From Lachnoclostridium sp. An169 (GTDB lineage Bacteria > Bacillota > Clostridia > Lachnospirales > Lachnospiraceae), in the NCBI RefSeq assembly GCF_002160525.1, contig NZ_NFKT01000006.1, positions 105,741-169,740 of the forward strand: a stretch of DNA of 64,000 bases, written 5' to 3'. Below the pieces are notes generated by a model that made no database searches, had not been told where the DNA came from, and saw only the letters and a program-made list of their open reading frames with translations. How positions within the stretch are numbered: position 1 is the stretch's first letter; the number at the start of each line of letters is the position of its first letter. The position numbers and the translations under genes were made by a program. Shown here piece by piece: positions 1-7,987 of the stretch.

Positions 1-1040
1 AGTACATCCTTTCCGGAGAAATCTACGAACTGCCCCAACAGTTCCGGGCTGATATAGCGGATGTCAATGAGCGTCACCCGGGAATAATCGCGGACGAGCA
101 GTGGGATAATACTGCTTCCGAAAGAATCCCGGAAGACGATCAGCTCTTTCCCTTCAGGGGCATCCGGATTCTCGACGATCTGGAGCGCGCGGGCGCCGGA
201 GAGAAACACATCGTACAGATCTTTGCTGTCCAGTTTGCTCATGTCATAGACTTCCGTGTATTTTTCGCTTTCGCAGTCATATACCCTGCATTTGTCAAGA
301 AGATCATTTTTCAGAACTGTGATATGATCCGGCTCCAGGGGCAGAGCCGCCTGTCCGCAGTACACGCCGTAGAAAGGGCGTGAGAGTGTGACAGGGGTAA
401 AATCTTCCTCCGCAGGAGAAGCAACGCCAAGCGCCTCGCAGAGCCGGGATGCCGCAGGGAACAGGGACTCCTGTTTCCAATGGGTATCTGTCCGGTAATA
501 ATCGTCTGCAGAGAGGACGTCCGTCAGGTCAATGTGCTCTGCCCAGGGCACTCCCTTACGTACCATGGAAAAGAGCGTTCCGTAATCCATGGAGAGCTGC
601 CCGCAGGTTTCCGCCAGGTAATAATTCTTATCCGGAATAACTGCCATATAGACCCGGGAATCCGCAAGATAAGAGTCATGCAGATATTCAAACCGTTCCA
701 GGGCGTAAGAAACAGAGCCTTCCCGAAGCGGATATTCCTGCCGGGATGCCTGCCCTTTGGAAAGATAAATGCCGTTGTTGTCCTTCTGCCCCAGAACATA
801 ATAAGAAACCTCTGCCTTGACAGAGCGGAAGGCGTCACGCAGAGGAAACTGATCCACGGCATATGCTTCAAAATCACTGATAAATTTTCCGCTTAAGAAA
901 CTCTGTGCCGTAAAATCGGGCATCTGCGCCAGAGAGCGGCGCTCTGCATCGGAAAATTCCCGGGACGGAGAGAACCAGACCGCTCCGGTAAGAACTGCCC
1001 ACAGTATCATCACAGGGACAGCGTACCATATCTTTTTCAT
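1..1040 (-). CDS. DHHW family protein, C-terminus beyond the window edge
   Basis: Extracellular or membrane-anchored protein of the DHHW/AlgX-like group, which works with MBOAT acyltransferases in O-acylating cell-surface polymers. The frame is open from an ATG at 1038-1040, preceded by an AGGAGG-type site, to the left window edge, about 346 residues without a stop. The N-terminus is a single hydrophobic segment (MKKIWYAVPVMILWAV), either signal or anchor. The family's signature is visible as TDTHW near residue 190, and a later FRDSFGSS stretch near residue 315 matches the SGNH-like serine motif. It is the third gene of a minus-strand operon, 53 bp after the MBOAT gene, which supports the pairing. 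The acylated polymer is unknown. The C-terminus is missing only because the window ends. Confidence 0.85.
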   Translation of the reverse strand, partial: MKKIWYAVPVMILWAVLTGAVWFSPSREFSDAERRSLAQMPDFTAQSFLSGKFISDFEAYAVDQFPLRDAFRSVKAEVSYYVLGQKDNNGIYLSKGQASRQEYPLREGSVSYALERFEYLHDSYLADSRVYMAVIPDKNYYLAETCGQLSMDYGTLFSMVRKGVPWAEHIDLTDVLSADDYYRTDTHWKQESLFPAASRLCEALGVASPAEEDFTPVTLSRPFYGVYCGQAALPLEPDHITVLKNDLLDKCRVYDCESEKYTEVYDMSKLDSKDLYDVFLSGARALQIVENPDAPEGKELIVFRDSFGSSIIPLLVRDYSRVTLIDIRYISPELLGQFVDFSGKDV

Positions 1041-1093
1041 GCGCACCTCCTCGAAAAATTTCCCATGAAATATCTCATATTAAAACAGACGAT

Positions 1094-2530
1094 TTAAAAT
1101 CTGAAATACAGAAACGGACTGAAAGATCCGTCTGCCAGATATCCGGTGCAGACGATCAACAGTCCTGCCATGGCGAGCATCTGCAAAATCCCTGAAAATA
1201 CCGATGCCGTCCCTTTTAAAATCCGCAGGGCGGACTTCCGCACAAGCGGAGTGGAGCCGATGACGCCCAGGAGAAAAAGCAGGGCATAGCTTCTCAAGTA
1301 GTACAGTGTTTCACCGGAAACGACAGGCAGTCCGCCGAACCCGAACATACAGGCAAAATCCGATCCCGCCTGGGAGAGGCTCCCGGCATTGAAGAGCACA
1401 AATCCGAGCATCACTGCCAGCAGTACATAGCAGTGGCGGAGACAGGAAGTGATTATCTTTGCTGCCGTTTTTTTATCCGGATTTACAGGCGGATTTACAG
1501 TAAATCTTTCAGCAAATTTCTCAATCAGGAGCAGCACGGCGTAAAACAGCCCCCACAGTACAAAATTCCAGGCTGCTCCATGCCAGAGCCCGGTGAGCAT
1601 CCAAACCACAAGGATGTTGAACACCCATCGTTTTCTGCTGACCCTGCTGCCGCCAAGAGGAATGTACACATAATCCCGAAACCAGGTGCCCAGACTGATG
1701 TGCCAGCGGCGCCAGAATTCAGTGATGCTTCCGGACAGATAGGGATAGTTGAAATTCTCCAGGAACCGGAAGCCGAGAATCCGTCCGAGTCCGATGGCCA
1801 TATCCGAGTAACCGGAAAAATCAAAATAGATATTCAGGGTAAATGCTGCGGCATACATCCAGTAAAAGAGCACAGAAGGCTCGGAACTTTCGCGGAACAG
1901 GCGGATCAGCAGGGCAAAGCTGTCTGCCAGGATGACCTTCTTTCCCAGGCCCGTCAGGAAACGTTGAAGTCCCAGAGCCGCATCTTCCCAGCTGTGCGTG
2001 CGTCTGTCAAGCTCCCGCGCCACGTCCACATAGCGGACAATGGGACCGGCGATGAGCTGTGGAAAGAGGGAGACATAAGTGCCGAAGCGGATCAGATTTC
2101 GCTGTGCCGGAACCTCTCCCCGGTAAACGTCGATCGTATAACTTAATGACTGGAAAGTATAGAAGCTGATGCCGACAGGAAGGGCGATTTTCAGCAGCGG
2201 AAGCCCCAGACCGGCGACAGTGTTAAAACTGCTGATGAAGAAATCTGCATATTTGAAGATTCCCAGCAGCCCCAGACCGACCGCAGCAGAAAGGATCAGC
2301 CAGAATTTCTTCTGCCCCTGCGCCGGTGCATGTTCTATGGCAAGTCCGCACAGATAAAATAAAAGGATGGTAAATACCATCAATGCAAGAAGACGCGGTT
2401 CTCCCCAGCCGTAGAAGAACAGGCTGGAGAGAAACAGAACCACATTTTTCCATTTCCGGGGACTGAGAAAATAGATCAGCAGTACCCCGGGAAGAAAATA
2501 GTATAAGAACGGGATGCTTGAGAAAACCAT
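1094..2530 (-). CDS. MBOAT family O-acyltransferase (AlgI/DltB-like)
   Basis: Polytopic membrane acyltransferase of 478 residues, the usual AlgI-family length. These proteins pass acyl groups, usually acetyl, across the membrane onto extracellular polysaccharide or teichoic acid. Evidence includes many hydrophobic helices throughout, the family's conserved block EFWRRWHISLGTWFRDY in the middle, and LTGLWHGAAWNF containing the putative catalytic histidine. The start at 2530 follows AAAGGAG at good spacing and gives the normal family N-terminus (MVFSSIPFLYYFLPG). It lies between a DUF4358 lipoprotein gene upstream and a DHHW gene downstream, a common Lachnospiraceae arrangement. The acyl donor and acceptor cannot be read from the sequence. 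Confidence 0.93.
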   Translation of the reverse strand: MVFSSIPFLYYFLPGVLLIYFLSPRKWKNVVLFLSSLFFYGWGEPRLLALMVFTILLFYLCGLAIEHAPAQGQKKFWLILSAAVGLGLLGIFKYADFFISSFNTVAGLGLPLLKIALPVGISFYTFQSLSYTIDVYRGEVPAQRNLIRFGTYVSLFPQLIAGPIVRYVDVARELDRRTHSWEDAALGLQRFLTGLGKKVILADSFALLIRLFRESSEPSVLFYWMYAAAFTLNIYFDFSGYSDMAIGLGRILGFRFLENFNYPYLSGSITEFWRRWHISLGTWFRDYVYIPLGGSRVSRKRWVFNILVVWMLTGLWHGAAWNFVLWGLFYAVLLLIEKFAERFTVNPPVNPDKKTAAKIITSCLRHCYVLLAVMLGFVLFNAGSLSQAGSDFACMFGFGGLPVVSGETLYYLRSYALLFLLGVIGSTPLVRKSALRILKGTASVFSGILQMLAMAGLLIVCTGYLADGSFSPFLYFRF

Positions 2531-2568
2531 GAAAGGCTCCTTTCAGACTATTGTCAGGTCGTGGTTTA

Positions 2569-3102
2569 TCAAATCACGAAAGCCAGTTCCGCGCCCACGA
2601 CATTCTGGAAGGCGTCCACAAAAGACTGGGACGTAAGTCCGGTATTGCTGTCCAGCATGATCAGCATGACCGCATTGCCATAGCCTGCAGCCTGCATTTC
2701 ATCCGCTCCCACGCAGATCCACTTGCGCGGGTCAACGCCGTCTTTCATGGACTGGGCAACGTCCTGGATGTCCGTATCGGCTGCCGTTTTCACCAGAACC
2801 AGGGAGAAAGCAATAGATCCGATCATGGGTTCATATACAGCAGCATCCGTGATAGCGTCGGCACTGTCCAGACCGGTAAAGCTTTTCAGAGTCAGAAGCC
2901 CCTGCTCACTGGTATCACTGAGATCCAGTACTGTAGTTGCCCCCATAAACTCCACCGGGCATTCTGCGATGATTTTTTCTACAAGCTCTTCCGCCGTGCC
3001 ATCTACGGTAGCTGCAGATGCATCTCCGGTTTTACTGCTGCAGCCTGTGACCAGAGCAGCGGTCATGACGAGAACCAAAATCGTTGAGATCAGTCGTTTC
3101 AT
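2569..3102 (-). CDS. DUF4358 domain lipoprotein
   Basis: Small secreted lipoprotein of about 177 residues. The start chosen is the ATG at 3100-3102, eight bases after GGAGG. A TTG further upstream in frame is excluded because the ribosome site would then lie inside the gene. The N-terminus is a type II signal peptide: KRL, a hydrophobic run, then VTGCSS with the lipid-modified Cys near residue 21. The remainder resembles DUF4358, a domain of unknown function regularly found beside MBOAT and DHHW genes. It leads the operon and ends 38 bp before the MBOAT start. A role as an accessory factor in surface O-acylation is inferred only from context. Confidence 0.8.
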   Translation of the reverse strand: MKRLISTILVLVMTAALVTGCSSKTGDASAATVDGTAEELVEKIIAECPVEFMGATTVLDLSDTSEQGLLTLKSFTGLDSADAITDAAVYEPMIGSIAFSLVLVKTAADTDIQDVAQSMKDGVDPRKWICVGADEMQAAGYGNAVMLIMLDSNTGLTSQSFVDAFQNVVGAELAFVI

Positions 3103-3320
3103 ATATTTTTCCTCCAAATATCTGCCAGATTTTTCAGACCATAATCAGCAGGTCTGTCTGTGCCCGGAGAGATCATATACTCTGCGGGCTTTTCTATTAT
3201 ATGGGATTCCATGGAGGGAATCAAGGGAAATATAAAAGATTAAAGCTGATTGACTTTTTCCATTTCCTGGCGTATATTTATCCGTGGGAGTAAATGGGTA
3301 AATTAATAAGGAGGTCATGA

Positions 3321-4031
3321 ATGAAATCTCACACTTATTATGATATTTTAGGTGTTTCCAGAGATGCGACTTTAGAAGAGATCACGACTGCGAAAAATGC
3401 ACTTGCCAAGGTGTATCATCCGGACGCGAATGTACATAAAGATATAGATACCACTGCTTTCATGCAGGAGATACTGGAAGCATATCAGGTGCTGTCCAAT
3501 CCCGAGAAGAGAAAAGCGTACAATCAGGAGATTTTCGGTGAGACCAACCGGGTGTTCCGGACGTTTACGCTGAAGCCGGAAAAAGAAGACGAGAGTGAGG
3601 CCTCTTTCGTCACATACTGGAATGCGGCAAACCGGCTCAATGAGACACTTCAGAAAAGTATCCGCCTGATGGAGCGGGAGGCACAGAAAAAAACGCTTCC
3701 TCAGCGGATTTTCAGAAAAATGGGGAAGAAGGAGCGGGAAGAGACTTTCCGCACCCAACAGATCGAAGAACTTTCCATGCAGGCAATCCGCTGTATTACG
3801 GTTCTTAAGATGGCGGGAATCCCCATGGAATACTGGCAGCCGGATGCCATGAACTGGGTACTGATCCGTTGGGGGCAGAAGCAGACAACAGATTTCCATA
3901 TCCTTTTTTCACGGTATGACGCTTTTATTGAGCAGAATAAAACAAATGCGGAAAAGCTGAAACTTCGTTCCCGGTCCAGACAGTACCATAATAATTTAAA
4001 AAAACTGCTCTCCTACGCACTAGAGGCGTAG
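3321..4031 (+). CDS. J-domain (DnaJ-like) protein
   Basis: A 236-residue protein with an N-terminal J domain (about residues 5-70) that includes the HPD tripeptide at 33-35, needed to stimulate Hsp70 (DnaK) ATPase. There is no Gly/Phe-rich region, no zinc-finger CxxCxGxG repeat and no DnaJ C-terminal substrate domain, so this is not canonical DnaJ. Residues 75-236 are a charged, mostly helical extension that I do not recognise. The start follows AAGGAGGTCATGA. The gene has its own upstream region of about 220 bp and converges on the tyrosine phosphatase gene, with 12 bp of overlap at the 3' ends. It is probably a specialised DnaK co-chaperone of unknown client. Confidence 0.85.
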   Translation: MKSHTYYDILGVSRDATLEEITTAKNALAKVYHPDANVHKDIDTTAFMQEILEAYQVLSNPEKRKAYNQEIFGETNRVFRTFTLKPEKEDESEASFVTYWNAANRLNETLQKSIRLMEREAQKKTLPQRIFRKMGKKEREETFRTQQIEELSMQAIRCITVLKMAGIPMEYWQPDAMNWVLIRWGQKQTTDFHILFSRYDAFIEQNKTNAEKLKLRSRSRQYHNNLKKLLSYALEA

Positions 4032-4035
4032 GAGA
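4009..4035. terminator. Terminator hairpin shared by two converging genes
   Basis: A perfect 10-bp inverted repeat (TCTCCTACGC / GCGTAGGAGA) with a 7-nt loop. Both stop codons lie inside it: the J-domain gene's at 4029-4031 and the phosphatase gene's at 4020-4022. On the minus strand the stem is followed four bases later by seven T residues, giving a good intrinsic terminator for the phosphatase transcript that sits within the end of the other gene. The plus-strand side has no T run. Confidence 0.7.
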
Positions 4036-4484
4036 CATTCTTCCAGGAGGGCTTCACAGCCCTCTTTTACATCTCTGTAAGTGACGTCAAAATTTCCGGT
4101 GTACCACGGATCTGCGATGTCATCCCCTTTTCTGTCCGTAAAATCCAGAAGTTTCGATACTTTTCCGTCAGGATCCCCGTTTCCGAGAATCCGCATGATG
4201 TTGCGGATATTCCATGAATCCATGCCGATAATGTAATCGAACCTGTCGTATTCCTCCGCGCGCATCTGGCGGGCACGGTGATCCCCGCATGGAATCCCCT
4301 CGTGACGCAGTTTCCTGCGGGTGCCGTGATGGGGCGGATTGCCGATTTCTTCCCGGCTGGTGGCCGCCGAGTCGATGTAGAATGAATCAGCAAGCCCGGC
4401 TTTGTTTACCATATTCTGAAAAACGTATTGTGCCATTGTTGACCGGCAAATATTGCCGTGGCAGACGAATAGTATTTTTATCAT
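4020..4484 (-). CDS. Low molecular weight protein-tyrosine-phosphatase
   Basis: Cytoplasmic phosphatase of 154 residues, a full-length member of the family. The P-loop CHGNICRS gives Cys8 as nucleophile and Arg14 as phosphate binder, and DPWY near residue 124 carries the general-acid Asp. In Firmicutes such enzymes dephosphorylate tyrosine kinases or arginine-phosphorylated proteins; which applies here is not visible. A mobile element is inserted exactly at its 5' end: the first seven or so codons and the upstream 10 bp lie in the 33-bp direct repeat also found at 16055-16087. Its original promoter has therefore been separated from it, and transcription may now depend on the element's left end. 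Confidence 0.93.
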   Translation of the reverse strand: MIKILFVCHGNICRSTMAQYVFQNMVNKAGLADSFYIDSAATSREEIGNPPHHGTRRKLRHEGIPCGDHRARQMRAEEYDRFDYIIGMDSWNIRNIMRILGNGDPDGKVSKLLDFTDRKGDDIADPWYTGNFDVTYRDVKEGCEALLEECLLRL

Positions 4485-4497
4485 ATCTCTTATATCC
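4465..4497. repeat. Left attachment-site repeat (attL core)
   Basis: 33 bp that recur at 16055-16087 with a single C/T difference at 4489/16079. The first 20 bp are codons 1-7 of the phosphatase gene read on the minus strand (start codon at 4482-4484). Its position next to the integrase 3' end is usual for a tyrosine-recombinase element. The exact crossover point within the repeat cannot be fixed by eye. Confidence 0.78.
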
Positions 4498-4502
4498 CTT
4501 CA

Positions 4503-4663
4503 AAAGCCTTCAAACCTTGATATTTCGGGCTTTCCGGCGCTTTTTTCAATTTTTGTGTTTTGCCCCAAACCTACGCTATTCTTCGTAAATCTACGCAGAT
4601 TTACGGGCAAATGGTGTAGTAAGTGGTGTAGTAACTTGGTGCGCTTTCAACCTGATTTTCTCC
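4503..4663. repeat. Element-end repeat, left copy
   Basis: About 160 bp between attL and the end of int that recur, with mismatches and an insertion of roughly 35 bp, at 16146-16333. The block starts AAGCCTTCAAACCTTGAT and contains the inverted repeat CGTAAATCTACG-CAGATTTACG near 4584-4605 and the short direct repeat GGTGTAGTAA-GTGGTGTAGTAA at 4614-4634. Such motifs are typical of recombinase arm-binding or terminator sequence next to int. Its second copy outside the core repeat suggests that a related element once occupied the same site. Confidence 0.65.
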
Positions 4664-5846
4664 GCTTTTCTGGCGTACCAATATTCTTGAAATCAATGAT
4701 TTTCGCCATCTGCTCCGCCGCCCGGTCATAGCTGGCGTGGGTGTAGACATTCAGCGTTACTCCCACATCAGAGTGTCCCATCACATACTGTAAGGTCTTT
4801 ATATCCATACCGGCGTTTGCCATATTCGTACAGAAAGTATGACGGAACACATGAGGCGTGATGTGCGGCAGCGGCTTATCCGGGTACAGCTTTTTATACT
4901 TTTTCATCGCCCAGCGCATTTCATTTTCGATATGTAACGCTACCTTGGGCTTGTCGTCCTTATCCAGCAGAAGAAAGCCGCTGTACCCGTCTACAATGAT
5001 TTCCGTCTTTATCTTCTTGCGGCGTTCAAGGATATTGTTCAGACTTTGATAGACTTCCTCTGTCATGGGAATAAAGCGGCAGCCGCACTCCGTCTTGGTT
5101 TTCTCAACATAATACTTTCCGCCCCGTTCCCGGACAAGCTGGTGGTCTACCCGGATTCGCCGGTTTTCAAAATCCAAATCACTGTTTGTAAGGCCACAAA
5201 ACTCACTGACACGCATACCCGTTCCCAGCAGCACGACAAATTCATCATAATACTTGGTATAGGTTTTGTCCTCCCGGATAAAGCCCATCCAAATCTCCTG
5301 CTGTTCCTCCGTCATGGCAATCCGCTTCTGTGAGTCATTGGGAACCACGTCCACTAATTTGAAGTCAAAGGGATTTCGGCGGATAATATCCTCGTTGTAT
5401 GCCATCTGAAAAGCGGGTTTCACAACGCCCCTGACGCTGGTAATGGTGCTGTACCCTTTCCCGTCACTGTGGAGCTTCATAATCCACTTTTGCGCGTCTG
5501 ATACCCTAATATCCCTTATCTGCCGGTAGCCAAAATCTTCTTTCTTAATCAGGTTCAGAACAAAATTGTAACCGACTTTGGTATTGTAGCGCACGCCCTG
5601 TTTCAAGCTGATATAGCGTTCCACAAGGGCAATCACGGTTGCCTTTCCAGCAGCATAGTCAATCCCTTCGTCAAGCTGCTTCTGGATTTCTTTTTCCTTT
5701 TCCCGCAGTTCCTTCAAATCAGAGGAATAGATGGTCTGTCGCTTACCTCGAATGTCTGTATAGCGGTACTGATAAATCAGGTCTTTTCTCTGGCTCTCTC
5801 CCGTCCGCAGGATTCTTCCTTTATGGTCTTTGCGTTTCTCGGACAT
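4647..5846 (-). CDS. int: Tyrosine recombinase/integrase, Tn916 Int family
   Basis: Site-specific recombinase of 399 residues that integrates and excises the element. The N-terminal 60 or so residues (MSEKRKDHKGRILRTGES onward) resemble the arm-type DNA-binding domain of Tn916 Int. A SAM-like core-binding domain follows at about 75-175. The catalytic domain shows GTGMRVSEF (Arg), HVFRHTF (His-x-x-Arg), GHSDVGVTL (His) and NVYTHAS (Tyr nucleophile). The start at 5846 follows AAAGGAGTTTGACA; the longer open frame to 5936 lacks a ribosome site. It is the leftmost gene of the element, reads toward attL and lies beside xis, the usual layout. All catalytic residues look intact. Confidence 0.94.
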   Translation of the reverse strand: MSEKRKDHKGRILRTGESQRKDLIYQYRYTDIRGKRQTIYSSDLKELREKEKEIQKQLDEGIDYAAGKATVIALVERYISLKQGVRYNTKVGYNFVLNLIKKEDFGYRQIRDIRVSDAQKWIMKLHSDGKGYSTITSVRGVVKPAFQMAYNEDIIRRNPFDFKLVDVVPNDSQKRIAMTEEQQEIWMGFIREDKTYTKYYDEFVVLLGTGMRVSEFCGLTNSDLDFENRRIRVDHQLVRERGGKYYVEKTKTECGCRFIPMTEEVYQSLNNILERRKKIKTEIIVDGYSGFLLLDKDDKPKVALHIENEMRWAMKKYKKLYPDKPLPHITPHVFRHTFCTNMANAGMDIKTLQYVMGHSDVGVTLNVYTHASYDRAAEQMAKIIDFKNIGTPEKRRKSG

Positions 5847-6037
5847 TGTCAAACTCCTTTCCGTGATGGAAAGAGCCTTGATATGACACAATGATTGTAT
5901 CATATCAAAGGCCGTTTTCCCATCACAAATTTTCACGAAAGCTACGAGCCGGGGCGGATGGTAACGATATTGTCTGATGAGAGTTTACTCTCAAGCAGAC
6001 ATATATCGTTGCCAGACGTTAGGGCGACAGCCCGTGA

Positions 6038-6060
6038 CCTCACAGCCATTGGCTGTGAGG
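6038..6060. terminator. Hairpin between xis and int
   Basis: A perfect 10-bp inverted repeat (CCTCACAGCC / GGCTGTGAGG) with a 3-nt ATT loop, just past the xis stop on the minus strand. There is no T run after it, so it may be a processing or attenuation structure rather than a full terminator. It separates xis from int. Confidence 0.5.
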
Positions 6061-6071
6061 TTCCCGGCACA

Positions 6072-6266
6072 TTAAATGGAATACTCCTGCTCAATGTATT
6101 GGTCGAACAGGCGGCGTTTTATCAACCGTTTGTTTCCTACCCACAAAACGAACCGGCAATTCTGTTCACTGGTTAAATCACGCAGCTTGTTGATACCAAT
6201 TCCCGAATACGCCGCAGCTTCTTCTAAGGTCAAATTACTCTTTTCCCAAATCGGGACTTCTTTCAT
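6072..6266 (-). CDS. xis: Excisionase, Tn916 Xis family
   Basis: Winged-helix DNA-bending protein of 64 residues that directs Int toward excision. The sequence begins MKEVPIWEKSNLTLEEAAAY and continues with an IGINKLRDL recognition-helix region and RLIKRRLFDQYIE, all in register with Tn916-type excisionases. The ATG at 6264-6266 follows AAAGGAG; the longer frame to 6371 runs back into the dnaC-like gene and is not used. It lies between the ATPase gene and int on the same strand. High confidence from length, motif order and neighbourhood. Confidence 0.9.
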   Translation of the reverse strand: MKEVPIWEKSNLTLEEAAAYSGIGINKLRDLTSEQNCRFVLWVGNKRLIKRRLFDQYIEQEYSI

Positions 6267-6280
6267 AGGCAATACTCCTT

Positions 6281-7123
6281 TCAGTCGGTAATCAGTTTCT
6301 TCATGCTCTCCATTTTCCGCTGCGCGGTTTCCTGCCGTAAGTTGTCGCCGGTAAAGCGTACCGGGACGCACATGGAAAGCAGCCGGTCATAAATCCGGGA
6401 ATGGGCGGTGTCCTCCGGGTTCCGCAGGTCGTCCAGCGTGAGGTTGGTCGTGACGATCAGCGGCTTACCGCTACGGTAACGGCTGTCAATCACATTGAAA
6501 ACCTGTTCCAGCCCGTATTCCGTCCCGCGCTCCATGCCGAAGTCGTCAAGGATAAGCAGCGGGTAGCGGCAAAGGCGGGAAATGTACTCATTGCGGTTCT
6601 CGAAGCTGGCGGCAAGGTCGTTGAGGATAAGGGCAAAGTTCGTCATGTGGACGGGGATTTCCTTCTCCATGAGGGCGTTTGCGATACAGCCCGCAAGGTA
6701 GCTTTTCCCGGTTCCCACACCGCCCCAGAACAGGCAGCCGATATTGTCGGCTCGCATATCCTCCCAGTGTTCCACATACCGGCGGGCAATCCCGGCCTGC
6801 GGGTTCCTGCCGTTGTCGTTCTCAAAAGTCCAGTCCCGCATGGTGGGGTCGGTAAAGCCCCGGCGTTTCAGTTCTTCCACGGTGTCAAGGTGCCTGCGCC
6901 GCTTCTCGGCGGCCTCCCGTTCCTCGCGGGCGGCTCTCTGGCAGTCGCACTCTGCCGGGTGGCGGTCACGGCCAAAGATAGCGGCCTTATCCGGCGCAAA
7001 ATAGGCTTCTTTCGGCTTGCGGCACTTGCCGCAGTACAGTAAACCGTCCTCGCCGGTGTAGTCCTCCGGCTCCGGGGTGCTGGTCGTCATATTCTCCAAA
7101 ACAGCGTTGATTTCGTTTTTCAT
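6281..7123 (-). CDS. DnaC/IstB-like ATP-binding protein
   Basis: AAA+ ATPase of 280 residues related to DnaC/DnaI helicase loaders. A zinc-ribbon-like N-terminus (CGKC and ECDC around residues 31-66) precedes the ATPase core with Walker A GGVGTGKS near residue 134 and Walker B LLILDDFGME near 193. The start at 7121-7123 overlaps the upstream initiator's stop as ATGA, implying translational coupling. Paired with the RepA-like initiator, it presumably loads a replicative helicase when the element replicates as a circle after excision. This pairing is standard in Tn1549-type elements. Confidence 0.87.
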   Translation of the reverse strand: MKNEINAVLENMTTSTPEPEDYTGEDGLLYCGKCRKPKEAYFAPDKAAIFGRDRHPAECDCQRAAREEREAAEKRRRHLDTVEELKRRGFTDPTMRDWTFENDNGRNPQAGIARRYVEHWEDMRADNIGCLFWGGVGTGKSYLAGCIANALMEKEIPVHMTNFALILNDLAASFENRNEYISRLCRYPLLILDDFGMERGTEYGLEQVFNVIDSRYRSGKPLIVTTNLTLDDLRNPEDTAHSRIYDRLLSMCVPVRFTGDNLRQETAQRKMESMKKLITD

Positions 7124-7911
7124 AAACTCTCGCCCTCCTTGCATGAGTAGTCTGGTATGCCCTTTTTCGGGGCTTCCTTTTTGTCGTTCCCCGCCCATAT
7201 CCGCAGGGCGGCGGCATAGTTCTGATAACTTTTCCCGTTGGCGGCAAGGTAGCGGCTCATTTCCTCGATGAACCGTTCCAGCCTGTCGGGGTACTCTGCC
7301 TGCAACTCGTCGTATTCGGTCTGTGACAGAAAAATATTCTGGTATCGGCCATAGGGCGCGGGCGGCTCCCCACTCACTCCCTTTGTTTGGCTCTCTGTAA
7401 GGTTGTTTATATTAGTTTGGTTAGGGGACGGTTTTCCGACCATCATAAGGTCGGTTTTCTGACCATTAGTAGGACGGTTTTCCGGCTCTATGAGGGTCGG
7501 ATTTCCGGCCATCAGTTGGTCGGAAAACTGTACCTGTGGCACTCGCGGCACTTTGACATAAAGCCGGTTCGGTGCGGAGAAGCCGCCCCGTTCCCGTTCC
7601 AGCAGTCCCGCCATGTCCAGTTCATTAAGCGCCCCCTTTATGGTGGTGCTGCCTTTATCCAGTATTTCGGCTATCTCCGCGATGGGATAGATAATATATA
7701 TCCTGCCCTCGTCGTCCTGCCACTTGTTCTTCTGGGAGAGTGTGGAACGGTCTAACAGCAGCGAATACAGCAGCTTGGCGGTCTGGGAAATCTCCATTTT
7801 CAGCAGGAAACGGGGGTAGGGCAGATAGATAGGCAGCGGCGTGTCTGCCATGATATAATCAGCGATAGTATCACCTCCCTGTGTTTCGGGTTGATTTTTG
7901 GGTTTTGTCAC
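7120..7911 (-). CDS. Replication initiator protein A family (RepA_N-like)
   Basis: DNA-binding initiator of up to 263 residues. The N-terminal half contains the conserved block YLPYPRFLLKMEISQ, then LLYSLLLDRSTLSQKN and a winged-helix region (IAEIAEILDKGSTTIKGAL) typical of RepA_N proteins of Firmicute plasmids and Tn1549-like elements. The C-terminal third is variable, with a short helical domain from about residue 190. The start is uncertain: GTG at 7911 gives the longest product, while an ATG at 7851 gives the common family N-terminus (MADTPLP). The stop overlaps the DnaC-like gene by 4 nt. Its presence suggests the excised element can replicate, at least transiently. Confidence 0.83.
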   Translation of the reverse strand: MTKPKNQPETQGGDTIADYIMADTPLPIYLPYPRFLLKMEISQTAKLLYSLLLDRSTLSQKNKWQDDEGRIYIIYPIAEIAEILDKGSTTIKGALNELDMAGLLERERGGFSAPNRLYVKVPRVPQVQFSDQLMAGNPTLIEPENRPTNGQKTDLMMVGKPSPNQTNINNLTESQTKGVSGEPPAPYGRYQNIFLSQTEYDELQAEYPDRLERFIEEMSRYLAANGKSYQNYAAALRIWAGNDKKEAPKKGIPDYSCKEGESL

Positions 7912-7987
7912 GCCTTAGAACGGCGTTTCCGGGGGAAAAGGATAAATGTATCGCGTACCCTTTGACACCCTCGGAAAAAGCCTTGAT

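Noticed and set aside
449..896. Two short plus-strand and one minus-strand frames at the left edge
   Set aside because: They lie within or antisense to the DHHW gene, which has an open frame of its own with TDTHW and FRDSFGSS motifs.
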